Below are positions 31,201-41,800 of a stretch of DNA of 64,000 nt, in pieces. Source of the stretch: Eudorina sp. 2006-703-Eu-15 (taxonomy: Eukaryota > Chlorophyta > Chlorophyceae > Chlamydomonadales > Volvocaceae); NCBI GenBank assembly GCA_003117195.1, contig BDSI01000017.1:857362-921361 (forward strand). Direction: 5' to 3'. How positions within the stretch are numbered: the stretch's first letter is position 1; the number at the start of each line of letters is the position of its first letter. A program made the position numbers and the translations under genes. Below the pieces are notes generated by a model, which saw nothing but the letters and a program-made list of their open reading frames with translations, made no database searches and was not told the DNA's origin.

Positions 31201-34200
31201 CTACATCTTCCCCCACAATGCGGGCATTTCCGTGGTCACCGTGCGGGACTTGGGCTGCATGGGGCCCTGGAGCGCATCCGCCACCAACTCGCACCCTCCG
31301 GAGGGAAGCAAGGACTCGTATGGCGGCTGCTGGGGCGGCGGAGGCTGCAGAGGCGGCTGCGGCCGCAGCGCCTGGGAAAGGCCGATGAACTGTGGCGGCG
31401 CCTGCAGAAAGCAATCCAGCCCACCGGTGAGAGCCGCTCCACCGCTGAAGTACAGCAGCGCGCCGTGGCCTGCTGGCGACAGCCCATCTGCTGGTGGGAC
31501 CACAAGCGGCTGCTGCTGCTGCGGTCCGGCAATGCCCAGCTGCGCTGCAATCTGTGGCAGCGCCAGATGCTGCACGCCGCTGCGCTGCTGCTGATCCGCC
31601 GCTGGCCTCGGCGGGCTCATCGAGTTCCGGTGCGGCGGGCTGTTGGGACCCTGCCCTTGCTCTCCGGGCTGCTGCGCAGCGGCCTGGGCTGCCGGGCCGC
31701 CCCCCGCCCCGTTCGTGCCGCGGCCTCCACCCCTACCCCCTGCGGCTTTGGCCCGCGTCTTATAGGTCCTCCGGGTCGTCCTCAGCACGGGTAGCGCCTC
31801 CTGGGTTTCCACATTGCGACAGCCCGCCTGCGAGGTGAGCCGGGGCAGACCCACAAGCGGCTGCTCCCCAGACGCGTCGGCCAACTTCACGCTGCCTATC
31901 TTGGACTCTACATCGCTGATGACGACGCCCGCAGCCCACTGCGTGGCTGGTGGCCCCGACTGCTCGGCGTTTCGGCAAGACTCCGGCCCTTCGGACGCGC
32001 TCTTGACAATTGCGGTGTCGCGCTGGCTCGGCCGCGGCTGGGCAAAGCGAGGATTGAGGGGCGCGGGTGGCCCAGACTGGTGGGCCGGGAACGCCGGCAG
32101 CAATGCTGCTGTTGTTGCTGTAGCTGCTGTTGTTGTAGCTGCTGCTGCATTGGACCCTGGCATGGCTGCAGTTGATGTGTTGTCAGCTGCTGCTGGTGCC
32201 CGTGGCCTTGCTGCTGGAATGGGTCTTGTTGGCACCACTCCGAGAATGGCAGTGATAGCTCAATGGGCAGAGGTTGCAGAGGCTGCTGTGACTGCTGCGG
32301 CTGTCGGGACGGCTGCAGCTGTTGCAGCTGCTCTTGAAGGACTTGCCCACGCATCGGTTGGGGCCTCAGGGGCCACCATTCTGGTTGCCCCGTGTGTTGC
32401 AGCAGCTCCGGCGGCTGCAGCGGAGCCCAAAGCTGTTGTGGGTGGTTGCCCTGCGGCAACTGCTGTTGTTGTTGTGGGCGTTCCGACTGCTGCTGTTGTT
32501 GTTGTGAGCGTTCCGGCTGCTGCAAGTCCTGCTGCTGCGGTTGAGTGACAAGGGGATATTGCCAAGCCCGCGACTGCTGTGACTGGGCAAGCTGCTGCGG
32601 CTGCAACCGCAACTGCTGCTGCTGGTGCTGATGCTGCTGGTGCTGGTGGTGCTGCTGCTGCATGGACAGGGCCCCTCCCAACGGCCTGTGCTGCTGCTGC
32701 TGCTGTTGCTGCTCGGGTGGCAGCGGCAGTTTCGGAGCGAGCGCCAGCGATGAAGGCAAAGGCATGTGCAGTTGTGAGGGCGGCGGCTGCAGTGAGTGTC
32801 CGTGTAGCCGCTGAACCTGCTGCTGCTGCCCCGCAGATGGAGGCGCCTGGGCCTGGGACTGGTCCTGGGACTGGGCTTGGGATCGCTCCTGCGCGCGCTG
32901 CTTGAGCGTGGTGAGCAGCCCGTGCTGGCCCGGCAGCGACATCTGTCGCGGCAGGATCAGGTCGATCAGCTCGATGCGGTTCTCAGCCGCCTGACTCAGT
33001 AGCCCTTCCGCATCTGCCGAGGCTGACGCAGCTCCCATCCATGTCGGCACGTGATCCACCACCAGCTTCCAGCCCGCCACGCTGGCAGCCAGGGGTTCGG
33101 CGTAGCCGTAGGGCCTGTGGTCGGACCTCAGCTCACCGCGCTTGATGACGCTGTTGAAAAACTCACGGGCGACCTCACGCTGCTCCTCCTTGCTCTGGCC
33201 CTTCAGTGTCACCTTGACGGCCTGCGGCAGCAGCAGGACGAGGGCCCAGGAGGGCCAGAGGGTGGACGATAGATGGCGGAAGGGGTGGCGAAGCGTGGCG
33301 AAGCGCGAACCAAAGCGCGCAGGATGCACAACCGGGATCGGCCGCCGGGATCACCGACCAGGCGTCCTCACAGGTCATCTCTGGGTTCATGGACGTTACC
33401 TCACTCGGCCGACTTGCCCACGGTCTCACCAGCTATCAATCAGCAGTCCTTGCCACCGCATCACCCATCACCCAAATACTGTTGGCCCCTGGCGCACACA
33501 CGAACACGTGTTTGGTTTGGGTTGCTGCTTTCCCCCTGCTCGCCTGCGGCGGCTGTCAGCCGACTCGGTAACTTGCCATACACCTCGACGACGCCAGCCA
33601 ACACTAGGTAGCCCAGGGCGCGGTTGTTTTCCTGGTCGAACCCGTCCGGCACGCCGCAGGTGCCCGCGACCGTGCGCGGCAGCTCCTCATCCTTGACCTT
33701 AAACTGCAAACCAACCAGACCGCCAAGGGCAAGGGAACGTAGGGAGATGAAGGGCGCAGGGTGTTGCAATGCAGGCGAAGCACCAGGCAGCTGGGACACA
33801 CAGGCAAGCGATCTGCATATGAACGGACCACGGCCGCAGTGTCGGCCCAGTGAAGGCGTGGAATGCATGACCCGCACAGGGCGGCAACCGCAGCCGCAAT
33901 GGCAGCAGCAGCAGTAGCAGGCCCCGGCACCCGTGACCTGGCCCTTGCAGTCGTACCAGAACGACGACGGACGTGTAATGACACGCACAAACCAAAGCCA
34001 GGGAATCGGAGCCCTTCCTCCCTACCTACCTTGAGCTGATTCCGATTGTAGCCGCCGACCACCCTGAACGGATAAGCCGGCGCGTACGGCTTCTGGCTCT
34101 CCGGCCTCGCGTTGCTAATGGGCGGTAGATGCCTTCGTAGGCCCTCCTGGCGGCGACGGCAGGGGCGACCTCCGCCTGAGCCCATCGGGCAGTCTCCTCG

Positions 34201-34951
34201 GGAAAGGCCTCCTGCAGGCGAGGGATCATGGCCTCCACCCAGCCCTTCACGGCTTTGTACACGCGACCTTCCGTCTGCCAGCCTTCCTCCCCCACGCCAT
34301 CGGGTGACCTCCCACCAGTTTTGCGGAACCCCCGGACCTGCTTCCGGTGCCGCGGGCAACAGGCCGCGGAAGTAGCAGTAGGTGAAAGCGCCCCACACTA
34401 TGTAGGCGTTGAGGGCCTGCCAGGAGGCCGGGTCGCGGAGCTGTGCGGCGGGTGGCTGTACCAGTTCTCCCCAGTGGATGAGCTGGGCGGCGTGCTCGGC
34501 CACCTGGGCCTTGGAAAGGCCCATGTCATAAACTGTTTCAGCATTGGCGGGCGGGGTGAGGAGGGAAGAGGTGGTTAAAGGAGGGAAATAGGGAAAAAAG
34601 GGAGGGAGGGAACGATATTGGGGCTGCGGGCGGGCTGTCTGAACGGGCAGCAGGGCCTGAGGTGGCAATTGGATTACCTCGAGCAGTGTTGCGACGTACT
34701 CGGAGGCAACCAACAGCAGCTGGAAGCACCAAACAGGCCACAGTTGCGTCTCCGCACCGACACCGCTTACCGGGGGCAGCACCTCAATCGGAGCTGGTCG
34801 GCCTGGCACCTGCGATAATCCGCCCGTGTGCGGATGGTGAAAAGTCAAATCGGCAATCAATTTGCCAGACAATATCTTACCCGTATTTTGAGTGTTTATG
34901 CCGAGGGGCGGACTTCATCCACAAGCGAAGAAATTTGGCCCGGACAGACAT
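31201..34951 (-). pseudogene. Q-rich paralogue C, disabled copy
   Basis: All five exons of the A/B pattern can be found in order. Exon 1 begins MSVRAK at 34951 but is 25 bp shorter than in B up to the shared segment, which shifts its frame. Exon 3 has three deletions against A/B (34, 11 and 13 bp). Exon 5 (33221-31201) changes frame near 32100. The exon 4 donor appears as GCAAGT instead of GTACGG. A transposon lies directly 5' of the start codon (from 34953). The long frames 33329-31908 and 32238-31201 remain open, so decay is fairly recent. Shared parts include LWPVWCFQLLLVASEYVA, TVAGTCGVP, FFNSVIK and TRRTYKTRAKAAGGR. Confidence 0.75.
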
Positions 34952-34952
34952 G

Positions 34953-35960
34953 TTTTTGGGCGGGGCCCCAGCGCGAAGCGCGTTCGGGGGGCCCCGCCCC
35001 CTAGGATTGCCCATGTCCGTGTGTCCGTGTGTCCGTGTGTCCGTGGTCCGTGTGTCCGTGTGTCCGGTAACGGCAAAACGTTCATTATCCGCTAAACTAA
35101 TTCGCTATGTTTGTCATATTAATTGTCCTCTATTGCAAGGTAACTTTGGTTTGGCTGAAAAAATTCTTTGCGCACAAACGGTCAAAGTAAAGCTCCGCGG
35201 TCTCAATGGACCCGAGTCAACATCCACCCAACGCCTCTCGCGCTCATGTTTATTGTAACAGGTGCCGCGCGATGAATACTTGGATTAGGGGCAGGTGGCG
35301 CGTGCTAAATTGAACTTCCATAGTGGTCTGATGTCTGAACATCAAGATGCCACCAACACCAAGATTTGCCTTTCTGTTTTGCCAGATGAATACAATTCAA
35401 CATTATGTATTGAATCAAAGTTTCAAAATGCAAAGGGATAGCATACCGAGTACCAAGGAGTTCTCCAGTTTCGATGGCCCGAAGTCCGGCTCTCACCGCG
35501 ACTTTTTTGCACCCTGCTTTTGCTTTACATTGCTATGTAACTATTGTAGCAAACTTTAGAGGTTCACGTCTGCTGCACGCGTGCAGCAGAAGGGTTGCAA
35601 GCTTGCCGACGGACCAAACAACGACAGTTTCACGGCCAGAATGCTTCAAGCTTGATTTGTGATCATCTGCTTGACAGACGGATGTGGTAGTGCAGAGGCG
35701 ACTAGCGTTACGATAGTGATAATGCAGATGCCATGATCGCCGTGTACTGCAGGTTGGTTTCGGGGCTACCTACCTGCTTGAGCTTGCTGAATCTATACAC
35801 GCCGATCCACCTTCAACATCAACGACACCCTCAATGGCACCCTTTCACTCTCTCACACTCTTGCGCGGTAATAGAGTTTTCGTTGTAAAGCAAGCGACCT
35901 GTACGGATTGTAGGGGGCCCCGCCCTTTTCCGGCTTCAAGGAAGCCGACCCCCTACTTGT
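34953..35960 (+). mobile_element. ~1-kb dispersed element, copy 2, at the start of paralogue C
   Basis: Inverted relative to 16692-17659 and similar along its full length. It begins TTTTTGGGCGGGGCCCC one base beyond the ATG of paralogue C and ends near ..CCCCTACTTGT. The left end carries an AGCGCGAAGCGCG foldback and the right end a GGCTTC..GAAGCC foldback. A GTGTCCGT microsatellite (35015-35066) has expanded in this copy. It probably separated gene C from its promoter. Confidence 0.65.
35015..35066 (+). repeat. 8-bp microsatellite (GTGTCCGT)n
   Basis: Six or so imperfect units inside the element at 34953-35960; the other copy (about 17578-17600) has only a single unit. Confidence 0.8.
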
Positions 35961-37004
35961 TTCAGTTCTGGTAGCTGGTTCGATCCTACCTCGGTCCGTG
36001 TTGGAGCATCGTCATCACTTTTCCGTTCGCGCCATTTCCGACAGATCGTTTTCGCGGCCGCCATGCGCCGCACGTCGTCTACTCGTCGTCTTGATGCTTC
36101 CATACAGCACAAGAATCGCTTCTTGTTGCAGCTTGCCAAGTTCGGGGCCTTGCCTGCCTGCTCTCGATGGATCGCCCTGTCAGTTCGCGTTTATCGTCGT
36201 CGTCTACCGTTTACCGTCGTCTTCTACCGTCAGCAAGTCATCTTTTTGCCGGAGCCCATCATCATTAGTCATGCTACGGCGTACTGTCGGCTTGCTTGTC
36301 TGTGGGTTTTGCGGTCTGGCTCGTGTCACCGTGGAGTCGCAGCTGAGTGTGCCGCTGTGAGTGCTCGTGCGCCGCACACGCCATCTCCGTTTCCGTTTTC
36401 ATTACATGTACACGCGTCCGCTCCCTACGTGCAGCATTCGCAATCCTGTCATCGAAGACAAGGCCGTTTTCTTGGACGTTGCGACTGTACTAGGATGTTG
36501 TCCGGGTTTCATGTGTTGCAAGCCTACCATCGTGTGCCAGCAGTGTGAGCTGCATGCGCGCCCGTATGCCTGCTGGTCAGCACTCGATGGATCGGATCGG
36601 GGCTGTTCACTTTGCGGGGGTGTTATGGCCTGGCCGTGTCCTCAAGTGTTGCGTGCGCAGCATACCTGATCGTTTGCAAGTCTGTGAGCACCGAGGACGT
36701 TGCAATTTTTGAAGCCCGGGGAAGTGTAAGGTATTGGAGGTCGTTGAGGCGCGAATAGTTTGTGCTTCGTGCCGTACGTTTATCTGCCGTGCAAGCCTCC
36801 GAAAGGCTATTTGAGAACTCCTTTTCCATTCCATTGTAAGCTTAGTCTCCTCATTTCTCTGTCTCTGGAGCCAATGGCTAACGTCGGGCCTCGCGGCTGG
36901 GTAAACTAGGAACTAATGCTTCCTCCAGTCGCCAACTGGAGCCAGTTCTTTACAGTAGCGCACAGGTGCATGTACAAATGCACCGTCCCTTCGCTGAAAC
37001 CAGA
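35961..37004 (+). other. Unassigned, frames open on plus strand
   Basis: Several plus frames are open (36063-36548, 36361-36669). The second has a Cys-rich stretch (VLGCCPGFMCCKPTIVCQQCELH) that could be a decayed zinc-binding segment. The two frames overlap, neither has splice support, and stops follow soon after. Not called as a gene. Confidence 0.25.
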
Positions 37005-37500
37005 GCTTTGGCTTATACATGATCACAAAGGTTATGCACCAAGCCTTCCACCCTTTATTTTATTAAGGAAAGTGGCGGATGTTGCGGCTCGGGCCCCGGG
37101 CCCGGATTCATTTTACCGTACTGCTGACAACGGCCAACTGTCAGCCGGATAGGGCCTGGTAGGGCAGGTAGTTCTAAAATGGCAGGAAAGACGAGTTACG
37201 TATTTGTTTAATGTTTAATAAACATCTGGCATTAACCTGGACCTCTCCGACAAGGCTAGGGAAAGTAGGTGCCGCTGCGTGTTATGATAGTGTTCACAAT
37301 GACTACTTATACATGAAAGAAAAAGAGTTCATATTACACCAAAGGAAGTCGAAGCCCGGCAAACCGTGCGCGCGCGGTGCGCGAACCTACATCACGGACA
37401 GCATCGCAAGTTCCCGCTCGTTCATTCATTTCAGTAATAACTGCCGCTTTAAAACTCTGCTTCCTCCTCTGCTTTTGTGCGCATGCCTTTCTTGCAGTGG
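37005..37500 (+). repeat. 5' flank block of paralogue C (pair of 23330-23900)
   Basis: Colinear with the B flank but displaced from gene C by the 1-kb element and by about 1 kb of extra sequence. It marks the right limit of the duplicated gene unit. Confidence 0.7.
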
Positions 37501-38829
37501 TGTTGTGCGGCGCGCTGGTAGTGCGCAGTGCCTCTTCGTTGTAACTTCAACCAGCTTCAAGAATTCAATAGAGAGCTGAAGCATAGTCATAGACGTTTGG
37601 TAAATTCTTAGATGCCTGGTACTCGCAATCGGCCTGCGTCCTCACGCGTCGTCTGACGTCCCCTCTGCCGGGATTCCATGCCACCTCGTCGCAATTATCG
37701 TACAACGGTGCCTACAGGAAAGCCAGCTAACGCAATTCACAAGTCGTTCTGCTGCTCCGCAGGCACTTGTCAACCCACCACCAGTCCAAGTTGCCGAAGA
37801 ACCTGCCAAATCCTCCCATCTGGTCGTCCATGCCAGCCGCAACGACACCCACGGAAACCCCAGCCAGGCAAATCTCAGCCTGCCCCGCCTTCTGGCCCCA
37901 GTCCTGAAGCTGCCCGCTTTTACGGATTCCCTTTGAGTCGACTTGATTAAATGCGCGCCATCGTCCAGGTGCCCCATTCGAGGGCTGCACACCAAACCTA
38001 GCGGAATACCTTGGCTTGAGAGCCGGCGATCGTGTCTGGCCGTCTCGTAAGTCCCCAGGACCGCATGCCCGGCGGTGATGGCACACCGTCTTGCCCCCCA
38101 CTACAAACCGGCCACCTGCCTGAGGTATCTTTGAAGCACTTGTCAAGAACCTCAGCATGCCACCTGCGTCGCCCCATACCATAGCTGGGGTTTCCAGCGG
38201 GGATCAAGTCAGCAACTGCGCGCCAAAACTGCATGGCGTCTGTGCCTATCCAAAGCAGACACCCGGCCCTCCCATAGCGGTATATAAGCTCAACTGAGGG
38301 TCATCCAGCAAGTCACGCACCTACGACCCCATGGGCTTTTTTCGCTTAAAACCGTCTTGCAGCTTTCTTCTCACTGAAGCGCCGCACAATCGCACATCCA
38401 CACGCTTTACACGCGTGAAGCCACGAGAAACCCTGCCGACGAGTGTCGCCTCCACGGCGACACGTGTACCTATCCTACGGTCAAGCAAGTCCTCAATCTC
38501 ACTTCTCATTCGTCCTGCTACACTCGAACAAAACAATCGCACGCCAACCAGGCCGCTGGGTTCAGTTACAAATTTGCCGTCGTAAGGTCGTACCTGTTGG
38601 AATGACGATATGAGCATGCGCACCAATGCGTGTGAAGCATGTTGTTGTCGTCGGCTCGAAAACGACATACACTCCTTAAACATCATCTTGTGAACTCGTT
38701 CGTTGTTTGGGTCCATGCCCACACACGAAGCACCAACAATGCGGCAAGTCTGGGGCGCGGCTGACTGGTACAGCCATTGGCCAGCACCTCCTTGGGTGAC
38801 GGGCGAAAACGGGGCTCCTCCGCGTCCGC
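37501..38829. other. Spacer and 3' region of the RING-PUF gene
   Basis: Contains the dispersed block 37695-37975 and the empty-site copy 37985-38046. On the minus strand, a TGTAA (the usual algal poly(A) signal) lies at 38566-38570, about 260 bp after the RING-PUF stop codon. A frame at 38722-38321 (minus) is open but overlaps this presumed 3' UTR and has no recognised domain. The duplicated RING-PUF segment begins near 38720. Confidence 0.4.
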
Positions 38830-41800
38830 CTACTCGGGCAGCTGGTTCAGCCCTCGCTCACACCCGCACACCGCGCAGGCCAGGAACTGCGACTCGGCAC
38901 CTTTATGTTCATAGGTGCAAATGTTGCATTGCCAGGGAGCCCCGATGTCGGCTGCGCCGCCCCGGCCCGCTGCGGGTGGCGGCGGCGCCGCCGCTGGAGG
39001 CGGGGCCAGCGCCCCCGCTGCAGGGGGCGGAGGCTGCTGGTGCTGTTGCGTCCGCACGGGGGCAGCTGCCGCGGCTGCCGTCCGGCGGGCAGCTGCAGCA
39101 GCGGCGGCTGCCGCGGCGGCCGCAGCCGCCGAGCTGACGCCGGACCCCGTCGGCCCGGCAGGTTGCGCGTATGCGGCCGCCGCCGTCACATTGGCAATGC
39201 GCTGCGGCAAAGGCGCCGCTGCCGCTGGCTGCGTCACCGGCACGGCCACTGGACGCAGAACCGTGGCGTTGCTTGCCCGTGGCGCGAAGGCCGCAATGCC
39301 GGCAGTATTGTTCAGAACTGCCAGCGCGGGGTTGAACAGCGCCAGCGGGTACGGCATCGCCGTCGTTGGGGCCGGCGCTGGCCGCGGCGGAACTGCTGTC
39401 GCCGGCGGCGGCGGCGGAATGTACGCCGCCACCATTGTAGGAGCTGCCGGCGCCCCGCCAACCGGAGCCACACCGTTGGAGACGCCGTACGACGTCATGT
39501 ACGGTGGAATCGTTCCAGCAATCGGCGGGTACGGCAGCGGTTGCTGATGATGTTGCGGTGCGTAGAACGCTTGCCCTGGCTGTTGCTGAGCCGCCGCGGC
39601 AGCAGTGTCTGCATGCGGATGAACCGGGGGCGTATGAGCAGGTGCTTGCTGCTGCTGATGCGCCACCGGTGCGGCTTGGCCTTGCTGCGCCTGTTGTGCC
39701 TGCATGGCCGCATGCGCAACTGCACGTGCAGCTGCAAGCGTTGGGTTCACCGCCAAGGCGGGTGGCAGGTAGGTGTTGCGGGCGACAGGTGCAGCCACAG
39801 AGTTGGGTGGCACAAGTGGCCGCGGCTGCAGTGTCGCCTGTGGCACCTGGGGCTGCGACGGAGCCGCAGCCGATGGCGTGTGGTATTGACCGTTGGTATC
39901 TGGCGCCGTGGCCGACGTAGGGGGCCGCGCAGGCCGCTGCAGGGACTGAAGCAGCATCTGTCCTGCCACCTGTCCCGTCATTGCAGATGACGGCGCTGCT
40001 GCTAGAGGAGGCATCGGCGCCGCTGCAGCCGGCGGCGGCTGCGGATCAGCCGTGGAGTCGGCCGCGCCCTCATCAGCTGCCGCCAGCCAATCCACGCCCG
40101 TCGATGCGTTGGCCCACGGGTCGGACGAGGCCCCCCAGCCATCTCCGTCGCCTGCGGTGGCGGCCTGAACCGGAGCGTTCGGATCGAAGAGGCCCTCTGC
40201 AAAGAACGAGTCGTCGAACGATGCATTTGCTCCGTCGCGCTGCGTGGTGCGTCCGGCCTCGCCCTTCGCGGCTCGCCCGCTGCTGCGTCCCGCTGTTCCC
40301 ATGTAGCCGCTGTACATCCCCGCGCCGTTCTGAGTCCCCGCGAGTTCGCCCGGCCGCGGTGGGGGCGGCGGCGGCAGAGGCAGGGGCTCGCCTCGTGCGA
40401 GCATGTACTTGAGCGTTGGCGTGATGACAGAGGGCGCGTAGTAACGCGGCGGCAGCGGCTCCGGGTTGGAGTCGCGGCGGTTGCAGACGTCTTCCTCTAT
40501 GGAGCGCATCGTCGCCTTGGACGGCACGATCTGCAATGCATAGGACAAATGGAAGCAGCGATTAATGCACGGCCCGGCCCGGCTCGGTTATTATTCCTTG
40601 TTCGGAACGTGTGAGGTCAGGCCCCCGACCGGAACCCTACCTGACCGAGAAGCTAGTGACTCTGCGTGCCCGCCCTACCACATTTCAAGGGCATGTGACC
40701 TGGCTTGATACCCCTTCCCTCCCCCGTGCCCCCCAAAACGCACAGCTATCCCAGCGCACGAGATATCAACAGGACATTACAGAAGGCTTGTTGACGTTGG
40801 TATCATGTACGGCGGCACCCTGATCACTCACCTGTCGCAGCTCGGTGATGTGGTCAACCACAGACTCGTCCTCCTGCACGTTGAAGCACAGCGCGTGCTT
40901 CAGCACCTCCAGGGCCTCGGGGTTCTCGCTGATGACGTCACCTGCGGAGGTGGCGGACGCAGCCCTGGCGCGTGAGGACGAAGCACCCGAACTGTACCTG
41001 AGTAGCCAGTCGCAGCTCGCGACGCCCTAGCAGCGCACAACAGCAAAAGCCCCGGTGGCCGTGCTACTGCTTTGCCGGAACGCGCCATAAGCATCTGGGG
41101 TTGGCTCCATACGCTCCCGAGTTCCCACACACCCCGCGTCACGCAGTCGCAGCAACGCTGCTTCGGTGCTTCCCCGGACGCACCGTAGTTGACCAGCTCC
41201 TGGCAGATGGCGTCCAGCCACGCCTCCTCCTGCTCCGCCGCCAGCCGCTCAAGCAGCGTGAGCACAACCTTGGGCGCCCGCTCGTCCGTACATGTCAGCC
41301 GCATCAGCAGCCCGTACAGCGAGCCCTGCAGCTTCATGGCGATCGTGCAGAGCAGGTCGCGCACCAGCTCGTTGCACATGGCGTCGATCGACTGCACCGA
41401 AGGCGTCCAGGAGCGATGGATGGCGGGGATCCGGCGAAGAGAGGGATCGGGGCGTCAAATTGGGGCGTCAAACCTGGTTCACGAAAGAAAGCGATAGACA
41501 GCATCGGGGATGGAGACCTGCCATTATATTACCGAAGCACACATGCGAAGGGACGACCCACAGCCGTTCCCAAACTGCAAGTTCTTCAAATACCAGCGGT
41601 CCATTAGCACGTGGATTCGGCAGGCACGTTGGCGCAGAGACCAAAAATCGTGCAGGGCAAATCCGACTCACGCCTTCTGGCTCACGCCGTACATATCTTC
41701 ACGGCATTATCCTGTCGCATGTCGGATGGAACACTGTACTCACCACCGACCTAGCCTCTTCCCTTACCTCCATCTCCAGCATGGACAGCACGCAGCTGAC

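Noticed and set aside
36063..36669. Plus-strand frames with a Cys-rich stretch, possible zinc protein
   Set aside because: Two frames overlap, there is no metal-binding spacing that I recognise, and stops interrupt soon after.
38321..38722. Minus-strand 133-codon frame after the RING-PUF gene
   Set aside because: It lies within the presumed 3' UTR, upstream of a TGTAA signal, and has no recognised family.
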